From: Onchocerca volvulus
Taxonomy: Eukaryota > Nematoda > Chromadorea > Rhabditida > Onchocercidae
NCBI GenBank assembly: GCA_000499405.2
Contig: HG738138.1
Coordinates: 17,886,184 to 17,950,183 of the forward strand
DNA length: 64,000 bases
Direction: 5' to 3'
Shown here: positions 51,488 to 62,369 of the stretch, piece after piece
How the letters are laid out: every line of letters starts with the position of its first letter
How positions within the stretch are numbered: position 1 is the stretch's first letter
The notes under the pieces: model-generated
Seen by the model: only the letters and a program-made list of their open reading frames with translations
Told to the model about the DNA's origin: nothing
Database searches by the model: none
Translations under genes and position numbers: made by a program

Positions 51488-53330
51488 CAGAAACGTTGAT
51501 CCCACTAGACCATTATCAATCAACGAACACATGCAGAAACGTTGATCCCACTAGACCATTATCAATCAACGAAATGAAATTTTTCAAAAGATAAGAAAAC
51601 AAACAAAAAACTGTAATTTAATCGATGACAAAAATTTGACCTTCGAGAAAACAATGTACTCTGCACTGATTGTTAAGCAATGACGAATGTTTGGATTAGC
51701 TTTTTTTAAATTTATTCAGTCAGAAATTTTTATTTTTTATGAATCTCACGATATTTGAGAAAATTTTTGAGAAATCCATAGATTTTTGCAGTGTAATCAA
51801 TGATTCCCTAATTTCATCAGTATATCATCACCAATAACAAAACAACACATAACTTTTAGGAAAACACTTATCAGCACATCACAAAAAAACTCAAAAATTA
51901 GCATATCTTTGATAGTCTCTTTTGTAGTTCTTTCAATTTCTCGCCATCTGCTAATTTTTTCGCCTTGGATAATTTAACATGATACACTGGTCTTGCTTAA
52001 TATTTCGAGAAAATTGAATGACAATCCAGATTGTGACCAATTTCAGTTCACGCATATCTTATTTAATTGTTCGTAAAAACTGTAAATCAGAATTTCAGGT
52101 AAAATTCCTTCTCTATTTTCTTCTGGAATTCAATAAAAACATATCTTATGTAAATCCAGATCCAGAAGAGAAAATTAATTGCTTGAATTCCTGATTTATT
52201 GAGATATTTACATTCACCCAGTTTATTGAAAGTTTGAAAAAGACTGACCCTTCGAATGTTTGTATATTTCTTCTTTGCCGAATCTCAAGATAATTTTAAA
52301 AAATATTCCCAGTTTTATTGATTATATTTTGTCTTAGGCTCCATTATTTTTCCAAATTAATTTTAGCAAATTGTTTGAACGGTCATGTCGAGTAATCTAT
52401 GCTGCATTAGCAAATTATGTTATCATAAAGTCTAACCTTTGACATTTGTCTTGCATTTTTATCGTAGTAGATTGCCCGTGGTACCAAGCATCTCTAGCAG
52501 TGTAAGAATTCCACATGCATATTGTCCTATCAAAACATTTTAAAAATACACTAAAGTGAGTCAGGAATTACTGAAAAAAAATTATGCAAAAATATACTGA
52601 AACTTATTTGAAGCATGAGAAAATATGAAATTTAATAATTCCTGAAATTCAATGAAATTCCATATCGTATCTCTTGTTTTTCTTCAGGAATTGTTCGAAA
52701 AAAAAAATGCTTTTGCAGCCTTATTTTGGCGTTGCATGTTCTGGTTATCTTTCCAGCATTCCTCAAGACAGAAGTTAATTTTAAACTTTATCAACTGTCT
52801 AAATAAACATAACGGGAACGACTAAAAATTTAAAATAAGTTCCAAATTTTTAAAATCTTTACTCCCTTTCCCAGAAAAAAAATTGTTTCTTGCAGACGGT
52901 GATCTTCTGCGTCCAGGAACCAAATGATACTTCTTTTTCTTCTTGATTCTTTAATAGTTCTTTTTTTTTCAATACCATAGATTTTATGGGAGATTGATTA
53001 ATAAAGTACTGAAAAGATAAAAACGGAGCAATTCATATGTAATGCTCCACCTCCATATATTTGAATCTGGAATTAGCGCCACGAAACTTCGAAATAATAA
53101 GTGGGGAAAACTTCGACCTCGAATTTCAATTAATGAATGAGAAGCGATGAGATTTTGAATTTATTGCTTGACGCTTTATAGCAAAAAAAAAAAAATTAAA
53201 TTTGTTGTTGTTTGTTGTTGGAAGTAGTCTAAGCGGACGGAAAACGATGATTAGGGTTGAGCGTTTTGAAAGATGGCGAAGATATCGAAAAAAAAAAAGC
53301 AAATAAACTCACCCTGGATGAACTGGCCAT
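42766..53330 (-). CDS. tentative small basic protein with long introns, unrecognised
   Basis: Four phase-consistent exons in transcription order: 53330-53313, 52493-52437, 48228-48153 and 42863-42766, giving 82 aa ending in TAA. The protein begins MASSSR; the third exon is the most protein-like (YEVTVNGEISVNGRDVTIIG), and the last one is basic (KVIERERVRRVASQVHR) with two adjacent Cys. All splice sites follow GT-AG, with TTTCAG before the last exon. A TATA-like TATAAATAG lies 22-30 bases upstream of the ATG. There is no signal peptide or transmembrane segment. Introns of 0.8, 4.2 and 5.3 kb are much longer than in the neighbouring genes, so exons may be missing or wrongly joined. I do not recognise the family. 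Confidence 0.4.
43245..43433 (+). CDS. possible small secreted peptide, unrecognised
   Basis: ATG-started 62-codon frame. The first 14 residues (MLPFFLSTSYLAA) resemble a short signal peptide, followed by a segment with three Cys. It lies inside the largest intron of the tentative minus-strand gene. No splice partner or family is recognised; a chance ORF is quite possible. Confidence 0.2.
   Translation: MLPFFLSTSYLAAEQLFHDESCENLKQLNSCKIHRSNVCSIRQISFSSQFYANIMLYRRFKF
44501..44688. promoter_or_regulatory. two extended nuclear-receptor half-sites (TCAAGGTCA type)
   Basis: TGACCTTGA at 44501-44509 (complement of TCAAGGTCA) and TCAAGGTCA at 44680-44688. This nonamer is the known monomer site of FTZ-F1/NHR-25 and ERR-type receptors. 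A TATA-like TTATATATAG lies nearby at about 44381. No gene start could be tied to them, so function is inference. Confidence 0.3.
44959..44971 (+). promoter_or_regulatory. DR1-type nuclear receptor site
   Basis: AGGTCA A AGGTCG, a direct repeat of hexamers with one-base spacing, one mismatch from the consensus. HNF4/RXR-type receptors bind DR1 elements; nematodes have many HNF4-like receptors. It lies in the large intron of the tentative minus-strand gene. Confidence 0.3.
45300..45590 (+). repeat. dispersed repeat copy 1 (matches 54690-54985)
   Basis: Aligns by eye to 54690-54985 in the same orientation. Shared blocks are CCTTTATATGAGTAAATAA, TAGCGTTCCTATC, AAATTCAAATTTTCAAATT and TTTTATGA/TTATTT. 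Identity is uneven, highest over the central ~150 bases. No coding potential, so it looks like an old non-autonomous element or a non-coding duplication. Confidence 0.7.
46569..46581. promoter_or_regulatory. perfect DR1-type nuclear receptor site
   Basis: TGACCC T TGACCC, a perfect direct repeat with one-base spacing (GGGTCA A GGGTCA on the other strand). It lies inside an ATG-started 91-codon open frame (46490-46765) that I do not believe is coding. Receptor binding is inference. Confidence 0.3.
51441..51484 (+). repeat. (AC)22 microsatellite
   Basis: 44 bases of uninterrupted AC dinucleotides in the 4.2-kb intron of the tentative minus-strand gene, running into a 46-bp tandem duplication. 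Confidence 0.95.
51481..51572 (+). repeat. 46-bp perfect tandem duplication
   Basis: Units 51481-51526 and 51527-51572 are identical (both start ACACATGCAGAAACGTTGAT). The unit starts with ACAC, the same sequence as the preceding AC tract, suggesting duplication by slippage or unequal exchange at the microsatellite edge. Perfect identity points to a recent event. Confidence 0.95.
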
Positions 53331-53351
53331 AATCAATTTAAACTTGAGTGA

Positions 53352-53360
53352 CTATTTATA
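53352..53360 (-). promoter_or_regulatory. TATA-like box
   Basis: TATAAATAG on the minus strand, 22-30 bases upstream of the ATG at 53330. The spacing fits a core promoter with a very short 5' UTR. On the other side, 0.14 kb away, an ATG-started frame runs on the plus strand. Confidence 0.35.
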
Positions 53361-53502
53361 GTCAACCACTTTACGGACAACTATTGGAAAAATGCCTGAC
53401 TGCACCTGCTGTCTCAACTGATCATAATTATTCTGGAAGAAGATTATTCGTTTAAATGTAAGGAAATGAAGATCGATTCAAATAATATAGGGTAATTGGT
53501 CC

Positions 53503-53673
53503 ATGTCAGATACTGCTAATGAACTGAAGAAAATCTCTGGCAGTGCTCTCATGTTGCGACTATGCGACACAGATAATCTCCTTCGACAGAAGCCTGCAAA
53601 TGCTTCAGATTTTGTTCGTGGCAACTTGAGAAGCTATCAAAGGATAAATATTATCTTTGATCGTTGTTATTGA
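53503..53673 (+). CDS. possible 56-aa small protein, unrecognised
   Basis: A complete ATG-to-TGA frame of 56 codons without introns. Composition is protein-like and not AT-driven: MSDTANELKKISGSALMLRL at the start, then KPANASDFVRGNLRSYQR. It is amphipathic with a possible helix over the first 20 residues and has two Cys. It starts 0.17 kb from, and divergent to, the tentative minus-strand gene, so the two could share a promoter. No family is recognised. It may be one exon of a longer gene or a chance ORF. Confidence 0.33.
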   Translation: MSDTANELKKISGSALMLRLCDTDNLLRQKPANASDFVRGNLRSYQRINIIFDRCY

Positions 53674-54689
53674 TCATCACACTGATTTCATGCATCATTT
53701 AATCCTAATCAGTATAAATTTCCTATTTAACTAAGGGAATTTTATCGAAACAACCTCTAATCTTGTCCTACTATCTTGATTTTCACCGCATAAAAATTTT
53801 AGGAAAAAAGCAGTTGATCATCATTCAACCAGTTGTCTCTTTTGATCTTCGTTCACAACCTTCTCAATATTTGCGATAAGAAGTTTTCATTGGTCAATTC
53901 TAGCACATTCAATCATCAATTGTCCAATTGAATATTTCAAAAATAATTACTAATAAATTGTTATGATGTGAAATATGAATAATAAAATTAAAGGGGTTAC
54001 CTAAAAAGAGATTAAATGTAAATAAATTACTTTTCTGTGCGATGTTTATGACAACTAATAACAAGGATGCAATCTAAAGGTTATTAGATAGCCATTTGTT
54101 TGTTACATAATTTGGACAAAGAAGTCGAGTAAAATTTACGAAAAAGCATGAACAATGGGCCAAAAAGTTGAGAATAAAGAAGTATAGCTGATTAGTAAAG
54201 AATTTAAGCAAAATTTTTACTTCTAAAAATATTTGCTTAAATTAAGCAAGAAGCTGGCAAAAATATTTCCATACAAATAAGTTGTAAAAAAAACTAATGA
54301 CTTAAAGTATAATTTTTTAATGAACTGGAATTAGTAAAATGACCAAAATTGGAGGGATAGCAAATGGAATTTAAACGTTGCAGTGCTTCTAAGAGTAACT
54401 GATGATAAAAGTTTTTGATTTCAAAAATTCAAAATTAGCAGCAGACATTTTCTTTTATTCAGATTAAAAATTTTTTTAGTTATGGAAATATTAAATTCCC
54501 TTAATGAAGGGTACATTCTTGTTCTTTTAGAGTTTCGTTGAGGTCGAAAGAAAATTTGAATTTTCTAAAAATTTGAAAAATTCCATTATAATAACGCATA
54601 ATTACTATGTGAAGTTTAAATGCAGAGTGTGGGGGTATATGATCGTCGTCAAAAAATGCTAATTCATATTTGGTATGGTTGCTGGCACG

Positions 54690-54985
54690 GTGTGTATCAT
54701 ATTATTTTAATCGGAAGACGAGAATTATCGATGATCGATACTATCGCTCTGTTCGCTTCGCAAACTGTTGTCCTTTATATGAGTAAATAATTAGCGTTCC
54801 TATCATTTTTCACCATTGCAGACCGATCTATTCTATTCGACAGAGATAATGGCAAAATTCAAATTTTCAAATTGCACATTACTTTTATGAATTATTTACC
54901 ACTACATTTCTAACAATTTTGACAATAATGGGATACTAATAACTCGACTATTTATATATTTATGGTAATGCTAAGAAATGATGCG
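54690..54985 (+). repeat. dispersed repeat copy 2 (matches 45300-45590)
   Basis: Same-orientation copy of the 45.3-kb sequence, best conserved at about 54770-54920. The copies differ by many substitutions and small indels, so the duplication is old. No terminal repeats were recognised. Confidence 0.7.
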
Positions 54986-57900
54986 TAGAATAGGCAGGCT
55001 GCATTTGAAGAAGAGAAATGATTTAACGAAAAATTTCAAACTTCACTGATTCTTCTTCACTTTCGATCATTACCAGTATCACCGTAATTAAAAGCCAATT
55101 TAGTTTTCTTATTATTTATTGGCATCTATATGGTTTCAGTATTCATTGAGAATGTAGAAGAAAATGAAAATGAGAGCTGTAAATGAATTTATTTTTAATA
55201 GAATACCAAGAAATTTTTCATAAATATTATAATTAAAATTTGAAAAGATTTAAATTCTTTTTATCTTAATAAAATTCGAAAAATGTGATCATTGCTTGAC
55301 TATGTATTCAGATGTCACCTAGCCGAATTGCCTGCTATATGACAAAGGAATCTGCATTTTGTCCATTACTCAAATGAATTTTAAAGCTCACCACCAATCA
55401 CTATTGTGTAACATTTGTCAATTAATTGAAACGAAACAAAAGAGAAGCAAAATATCAACAAGGTTGAGTTGAGGGAATAGTCCGGTAGGAAACAAGGTAT
55501 GGTTGACAAGGACAAGGACAAGTCACCACTACAGGCGGCAACCATAACATCAAAACCAGCACATACTGAAAATTTTTGAATTTTTCATTGCTCCAACATA
55601 GTAGAAAGTAGCAGACATCGGCTACTATCCCAATGAATACCCATGAATTTGTAAATGCCATTTTGAATGATTAATTAATGTCCATCAATGACCGGTACAA
55701 GATCAAATAGGGGACCAACATCTGTTTGTTTAAAATTTTAAGCTGAAATTTTTTGAAATGTAATAAATCTACGAAGTAATCAAATTCTTATTTTCAAGCT
55801 AAAATCCAGTCATAATAGCTAGTTCGTCTTATATCATTAGCATAAACAGGATACTGAAGTTTTTGAGATCGATGAAAAATACATAAGATTTCAATAATTG
55901 TACTCCGGCATGCATTATGGCTGTGTTTAAGTATGTACCCACCGATTATTCGATTTTGAAGCTCCAATAATTAAAGCATGTTCGGGAAAAAGATAATTAT
56001 TTCTAACAAGACTGTATTTTGAACAGCCAATGGTTTCTGAATTTAGATGAAGTGCTTATCAATGACAAATGATCCTCTTCACTTTTGAAAAATATTTCAG
56101 AAAACAAAGAAATAGAATCCACTAAAATTTGACACTTCGAGAAAGTTCAAGATTAAATTTCGTTTAAAAAGAAATTAAATTTGGAAGTTCGATGTATTAA
56201 TAAATGGCAATCGTCTGCAGAAAAATGATAACACAATAGCATTGTTAAGAGAAGCACAAGAAGATAAATGTTGCAAAAGTCCAATAATAAATCTAGCGAG
56301 CGTAGCATCGATCGCCGTCATTTGTTAGAACCGAAAATATTTTATAATACTTTTTAGCAGTTTATATGGAAGGAATAAAAGGTTTACTGTCATTAAATAA
56401 TTCATTCTATATGCTCTTTTTTCCCACCAGATATTTGAATATATACTAAAAAAAAAAAAAGGGAAAAGATTCGTACCGATTGATCATCATTTCATTGGTT
56501 ATAACAGCTATGCAAATTGATGGTTTTTTCTGATGCTTTAATAAAAAAAATAACCATTGATATTTGAATTTTTGGAGCCATTATAGATAGACAACAAGGA
56601 ATATTTGCGAAGAAAAAGATAGAAAGAAGAAAACAAGAACAAATTAGTAACTTTTTCATTTTGAATTTGTTTATGTCCTGCATTTAAAAATATTTAGTTG
56701 TTGAAAAATGATTTCACACCTGTTGTTCCAATCCTTTTCATTCCTTAGAACTTTGCAAGGACATTTTTACAACTTACTGAAATGTGAAATAAGTTGATTT
56801 ATCATTTTTATTTATTTTGTTTTTTAGGCTATAATAACAATAAATAGAAAGTAATGTAGCTATAAATCATCTGTCGTATGATAATCAAAGATGGCAATTT
56901 TGATAAATGAGCAACGTTTCGATATTCATTATCCAGCAAAAACAATTTTTGCTGCTCTCAAACTTAATAATCGAATCATAAACTCAGTATGTGTACGAGA
57001 AAAGCAGTAAATTCAAGGAAAGATTTTCATTTCAAAATATTTATTGTTTGTCAAATTTACTGAAATGAAATGATATTAAAAATCAGTATTCAAATACACA
57101 TCTTTACGCTTATAAAGCATGAAGCTTGCAGACAAAATCACTTTCCCTGTAGCATTAAATAGAAAAATTAAGTGGAAAAATTTACTTATTAGCTAGCAGT
57201 TATGAAAGTATTCAGCTTTGTTGCTAGCAAAGGAAGCAAAGAACTATTTTGCTGTCTTTGACAAAATTAAATGGAACAAATTTCATAAAAATTTTACGGA
57301 GAAGTCAGCAAATTTGTTGAAAATTAACAAATTTAATCAAAATTTATAAAAATTTGCAACTCAAATGAGAACTTGAAGGAAAAAGGGATGAATATGAATT
57401 TGCTTAGAAAAATCTATCTGCGGCAATTTCCTTTCAAAGGCTTTTCAAGTTTTGAAAAGGTCAGGTGTCGTCGATACCGAGTCATGAAATTAAATATTTC
57501 GAATTCATTTTAATAAAAGAAAAAAAAAAAGAAAAAAGATGAAATAGAAATTATATAAACTCTTGTGTCAAATTTTTATCGGACTACTCAAGACTTCAAT
57601 TTTCACTAAATTATTCTTCGACCAAGTATTTTTGTCGAAGGAAATGAATTATACCGAACGCATATTTTACCAGAAAGTAAATTAAAATGATTTATTTTGA
57701 ACGCTGATTTTATGGTCCTTCGTTGGAATGTCCAAATAAAAAATTATCTCTTACGTAATCGTCATTAGTGAAAGCTAAGCTATAGACTAAATAGATAATA
57801 ACGCCCAAATATCGGCTAAAATAGTATTCTATAAGTAATACTTTTAGTTAAATAACTTCTCTGAAAAGCAAACGTTGCATTCAAATTAAGAGAAATTATT

Positions 57901-58149
57901 GGGCTGAATTTTTCAAAATTTTGAAGAAGAAAGTGAAGATTTCAAACAAAGTGGCCACATGAAATATCATGGATAAAGTGAAGTGTGCTATGTATTTCAC
58001 AAAATTCTAACAGATGTAAACAATAATTTTTGATCCTATCGCTATCTTACCATACTTTTTTATCCGTGTGAAATATTTGCGGAGAATGAATTTTCATTTC
58101 TCAATTCTACTACTGCACTTTGTCATCTTGTCTTGCTGTTTCTCAGCTT

Positions 58150-58317
58150 ATGAGCACAACTATCCTCTATCATTCATCTGAAATGAAAACTTTAAATGAC
58201 ACAAAAGTATCTAAATTAGGAAAATGTGCTTCTGCAACAAACGATGCCCTTTGCACAGCAGAGGAGTTCCTTTCTAGTCCACGATATCAATGGCCGTGGT
58301 ATCTTATCAGCGCATAA
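58150..58317 (+). CDS. possible first exon or small ORF, unrecognised
   Basis: An ATG at 58150 lies three bases after TTTCTCAG, an arrangement typical of a trans-splice acceptor. The frame codes MSTTILYHSSEMKTLNDTKV and continues through two Cys and SSPRYQWPWYLISA to TAA at 58315 (55 aa). A possible donor (CCGTG|GTATCT near 58296) in phase 2 would make it the first exon of a longer gene. It does not join the annexin exons downstream in phase (it would create a stop). Whether it is coding is uncertain. Confidence 0.3.
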   Translation: MSTTILYHSSEMKTLNDTKVSKLGKCASATNDALCTAEEFLSSPRYQWPWYLISA

Positions 58318-60282
58318 TATAGGCTAAAATAATTAAAAACTTGAAATTCCAAACAACGGTAGCTTTTAGAGAAATATATTTTGGCGAGGAAAATTAAATC
58401 GAAAATTTTTAGAAATCATTATTTATTCCTACAAAAAAGATTAAGCTGTCCATCTCATTCTTGCCAATTTTATTAATTTTCATGTACGTTGAAATTACTT
58501 GTTATATAAACAGTAAGAAACAAGAAAAAAGAAGTTTGCATGAAAAATTGAATGAAGAAAGAATTTGTTCTTGCTTGCAAAACTTCTGAAGCAGGGCTCT
58601 TTATTGTAAGTGTAAAATTATGATGTTCAGATTATAGGAAAATCAGTCATCGACTGCTTTCCCATTTCTTTAAATCAGTAGTGAAAAAGCTCAGATCAAA
58701 TTCTCATTGCTTCCGAATCAATGATAGGAGATGCCACAGTTCCCAGCCGCCAAAAGGTAATCTCTGCAATAGGTAATCTTGTAGAAGTCTTATTTGTATC
58801 CTTATAAACAGGAATTGAGAAACATCTCAAAAAACCCATGCGACTTCATGAAAAAATTAAGTTTGAAATACGAAACATTTAATCATGTGTTATTTTGAAT
58901 TAATGGGATGAAAAATGAATTATTAGGTGGAGGAATTGTTGCGTAATAAATCCAACTAAACGGCCTATACAGTACGTAATACGAGAAAGATTCTGCCTTT
59001 GGCCATTGATTTTTTTTTTTTTTCCTATTCTTCGCATTTTCCTATCTTGGCATAATTACCATTGATCATTTATTCCCTGATCATCTTCCTACTGTCTCAG
59101 GCAGAGAATAAATGTGACGCATTCTTATGTTTGCTTTCTTGTTTGATTCTCAGTCAATTAGCTACAGGGACTTGCAGAAAATATTATTTTTGAAAAAATC
59201 AGTTCTACTTTAATGGAACAATTATTTAAAAAATTGACAAAAATGAAAATTTCGTAGATTTTTAGACAATGGCTTTTAAAATATGATGAGAATAACGGTT
59301 GCAAAGTGAAGAAAAAATTAGAAGTTTGTAAATTATGAGTTAGGATCATGGCTCAATTCCCCAGAACTGTAATTCTTACTGAATTTATGCATCAAAAAAA
59401 AAAAATAAATAAAAGACATTAAACAATCTTGGGCATCAATTTGAGCTGAACCAATTTGTAGATCAAATCTTCAAAATTTTGCGACTTTTGATTAGTACGC
59501 ACTCTCGATTTTACTAGAATCATTTGAATTAAGCCATATCATCAATCATTTTCAAATTCAAAATAACAAATTTTATCTGTTAATTAATGAAAATGTTTGC
59601 CGGTACACTAGAGAGAAAGTTGTCCAATTTCCCTTTTTTTCCTCGCGTACTCATTGTCTTTTTTTTTTGTCGTTTCTACATTTTCCTATAAACTTTCCGA
59701 TGTTTTGGCAAATTCGTTGCAGTATTTTATGAACTATTCATCAAAATGTTGAAAGCAAATAGTACAAGTGCTAGAAGTGCCACTGCCAAAAAAAAAAAAT
59801 TAACCTTTTAGATTTAGGTTTTTTGAATTTTATAAAATCAGCCAAGTGCAAGCTAAAATTATAAAATCATTTTTGCAATTAATAGCAATTTGCATGTGCT
59901 TTTGTGCGCTTTCACATCGAATTGATTGCTTTTTCAGGCAGTTTTTTTCATTAACCTTTGAGTAATAGTTATTATTCAGTTTTCCTGAGTAATAATTCTT
60001 ACTAAAATTGACGAAATTCATCTTATAAGAAAGTGCTAAATGAAAAAACGATTACTAACATAAATACTTCTCTGTAAAATTAACATACTACATCAAAAGC
60101 CCTTTTTCCCGATGTATCTGCCTAAGAATACGGGCCTGAACTATTGGGACATACTTAGTCTTCAATAGATCCAAAAAGGAATTCTATTTTCTTTTTTTTT
60201 TTTTTTTTTGAAAAAGTGAAACAGTTATCAAAATTGGTTGAAGTATTTTCCATCAACCTTAAATAATTGTACAATTAGACGG

Positions 60283-61876
60283 ATGCAACCAGAATTTTTT
60301 GAAGAGGACATCATGACGTATTATATTAATAGTCACTTTAATCAGTTCTTATTTCAAGTTTTTTGTACCCTTCTCCGAAATATTAATCAATGTAAAGCTT
60401 ATTTGATAAAGCATCACATGTATGTGCATTGATACTTTTAAAAAGGATGAGAAAAGCTCCGATAATATTTGAAAACTTGATAATATCACAAACATACAAA
60501 TATCATTAGTGCTACACATATAAATTTTCATATTTTTAGCCTTCCTCATTTAATTAAATGTTAAGCAATTATAGAAAATTTGAGTTTGGTAAATGCTCCC
60601 CTGCGTTATCATCTGATTACTTGCTCGGCATCCACAATCTTCATAATTTAAATGATAAACTTAAGTATGACCAACATAGACCGTTTCAGAACAATTTGGA
60701 TATCGCTGCTGATCAATAGTAGTAAGTAGTATGGGTTGGTTTATATCCTTTTAAATTTTAAAATTCATAATTCGCATTCATTTTTGAAATCAAGCGGGTT
60801 CGGTTATCAGAGACATTTAGTGCTTGTTTCTTATTATTTCCATCATAGCGGTAATGAATTGTAATTAGCGTTTTTAGAATTGACAAAAAGGATAAATTTA
60901 TGCACAAGGCTTCGAGAATTGTTAAGATTTGACAGGAATTTTCAGACGTTAATGGATGATTTAAAAAATGAACTTGGTGGATTCTTCTTGGACACTGTTT
61001 TAGCTCTATTTATTCCTGCACATGTTTATTTGGCCACTTTGCTTCATCAGTCACTCTATGTATGCTACAAAGAATCACAGTTTTATAAAACTTTCAACTA
61101 AGTTTTTCTGACTGAAGATTATATCTCTGACTTTTCTTAGAAACCACAAGTAGCAAAATTGGAGTGGCAAAATTTTTAGATTTCAGAACTATAAATTGAA
61201 TCGTGCTATTGCAGTGGAAATTGCTTGTACGCGAACAACAACGGTACGTGCTTATATTTCTTAAAAAAATAGTCGATATCATCGCAAATTAGGAGATCAC
61301 TGAAATTTCCAGAAAATATATAACGCTTAGACATTCGCCAGAAATAATAATATCTCATGAGATCTTGGGAATATCACTCATGTTTTTTAGGATGGAATGC
61401 TAAAAAACCATTCTGAGGAAATGAATTGAAAAACTAAGATAGAAAAACTAAAACTGATTTTTCATAGTTAAACTTGCAACAATGTAACCTGAAGTTAAAA
61501 AATTACCAAGTTTATTTCTCGGAAAGAATTACTAATATTGCTATTGTTTGTCATACTAAATTATGATTTGTTTTTGCTTCCTAATTTTCAGCAAATGAAA
61601 GCGATCAAAAATGCATATCAGACAACATTCTGCAATACTCTAGAGCAAGATATAAAGGTAAAGGTGATCAATTCCATCAAAATTGGGACATTCATCTATA
61701 AGACTATTTCTCAGACTTGATACTGAATCACCTTATATAATTTCTATTATTTGATGCATTTCCAGTTAGATGGGATGTTTGGTGCATTGCTTCATTTGTT
61801 GCTTTGTTCGCCACGTGATGAGCAAATCAATGAAACTGATACGTCGATAGAAAAACACATCAATCTCATCGTAAAG
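60283..61876 (+). CDS. annexin, partial (first half)
   Basis: Exons: tentative first exon 60283-60317 (MQPEFFEEDIM), then 60690-60721, 60878-61059, 61187-61243, 61592-61657 and 61766-61876, all phase-consistent. Two annexin repeats are visible. Repeat 1 has TIWISLLINSK, then LMDDLKNELGGFFLDTVLAL and ATLLHQSL. Repeat 2 has IAVEIACTRTTT, QMKAIKNAYQTTF, LEQDIKLDGMFGALLHLLLC, ending in an intron after VK (GTAATT at 61877). Annexins bind acidic phospholipids in a Ca2+-dependent way. The usual GxGTDE calcium loop before each repeat is not recognisable, and repeat 1 lacks its first helix in this model, so either N-terminal exons were missed or Ca2+ binding is degenerate. Repeats 3 and 4 are not in the window; a decayed Helitron follows at once, so the gene may be interrupted or continue past the edge. 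Confidence 0.62.
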
Positions 61877-61929
61877 GTAATTATTGGGTGTAAGTGTGAA
61901 TCATTTATATAAATAAAAATATAAGTCAC

Positions 61930-62369
61930 TGTTGCTGTTTTTTGGCACATAACTTTGCTATCTCTTCCCGATTGCTTTCAAATTTTGACCCAAAGTTGCA
62001 TTAAAATTGGGACGTGTTTTTATCTAGATATATCTACTTTTTTTTTTTCATCTGTCACACCTGTTACAGGTAATAGTAAGTATGTAAATACCGACTGATC
62101 CGAGATTTTCATGCAACATTGCATTCAAATTTATTTTCATACAAGTTGCGTTCGAATAGGCGCGTAACCGATTTCAAATTTTTGTATATGTAAGATCCAC
62201 TCTAAGCTTTTTGTTCATTTCTTGAATTGTGAAGTAGGTGAGCGGACTGAATTTCATTAATGACACATTCAACACGTCACATCCAAATCAAATTCTACAT
62301 TGTTCTGCAAAAATATTGACCGCTTGCTCTCCTTCATTTTCAACAGAGTTATGAGAGAAATATAAGTCG
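61930..62369 (+). other. non-coding sequence between annexin exon and Helitron remnant
   Basis: No open frame of note. Sequence such as GCATTAAAATTGGGACGTG and TCTCTTCCCGATTGC has the look of repeat-derived DNA and may be the decayed upstream part of the same Helitron, but I could not align it to a coding frame. Confidence 0.3.

Larger units (their letters stand above)
53674..60282. other. 6.6-kb region without an assembled gene
   Basis: AT-rich. It holds repeat copy 2 at 54690-54985 and an exon-like frame at 58150-58317. An ATG-started hydrophobic minus-strand frame at 55455-55661 contains a CPCPC cluster and could be part of a secreted protein, but no partner exons were found. ATG-started stretches with a good donor (MIGDATVPSRQK, ending at AAG|GTAATC near 58760) may be a first exon of the downstream annexin but do not join it in phase. 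Confidence 0.35.
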
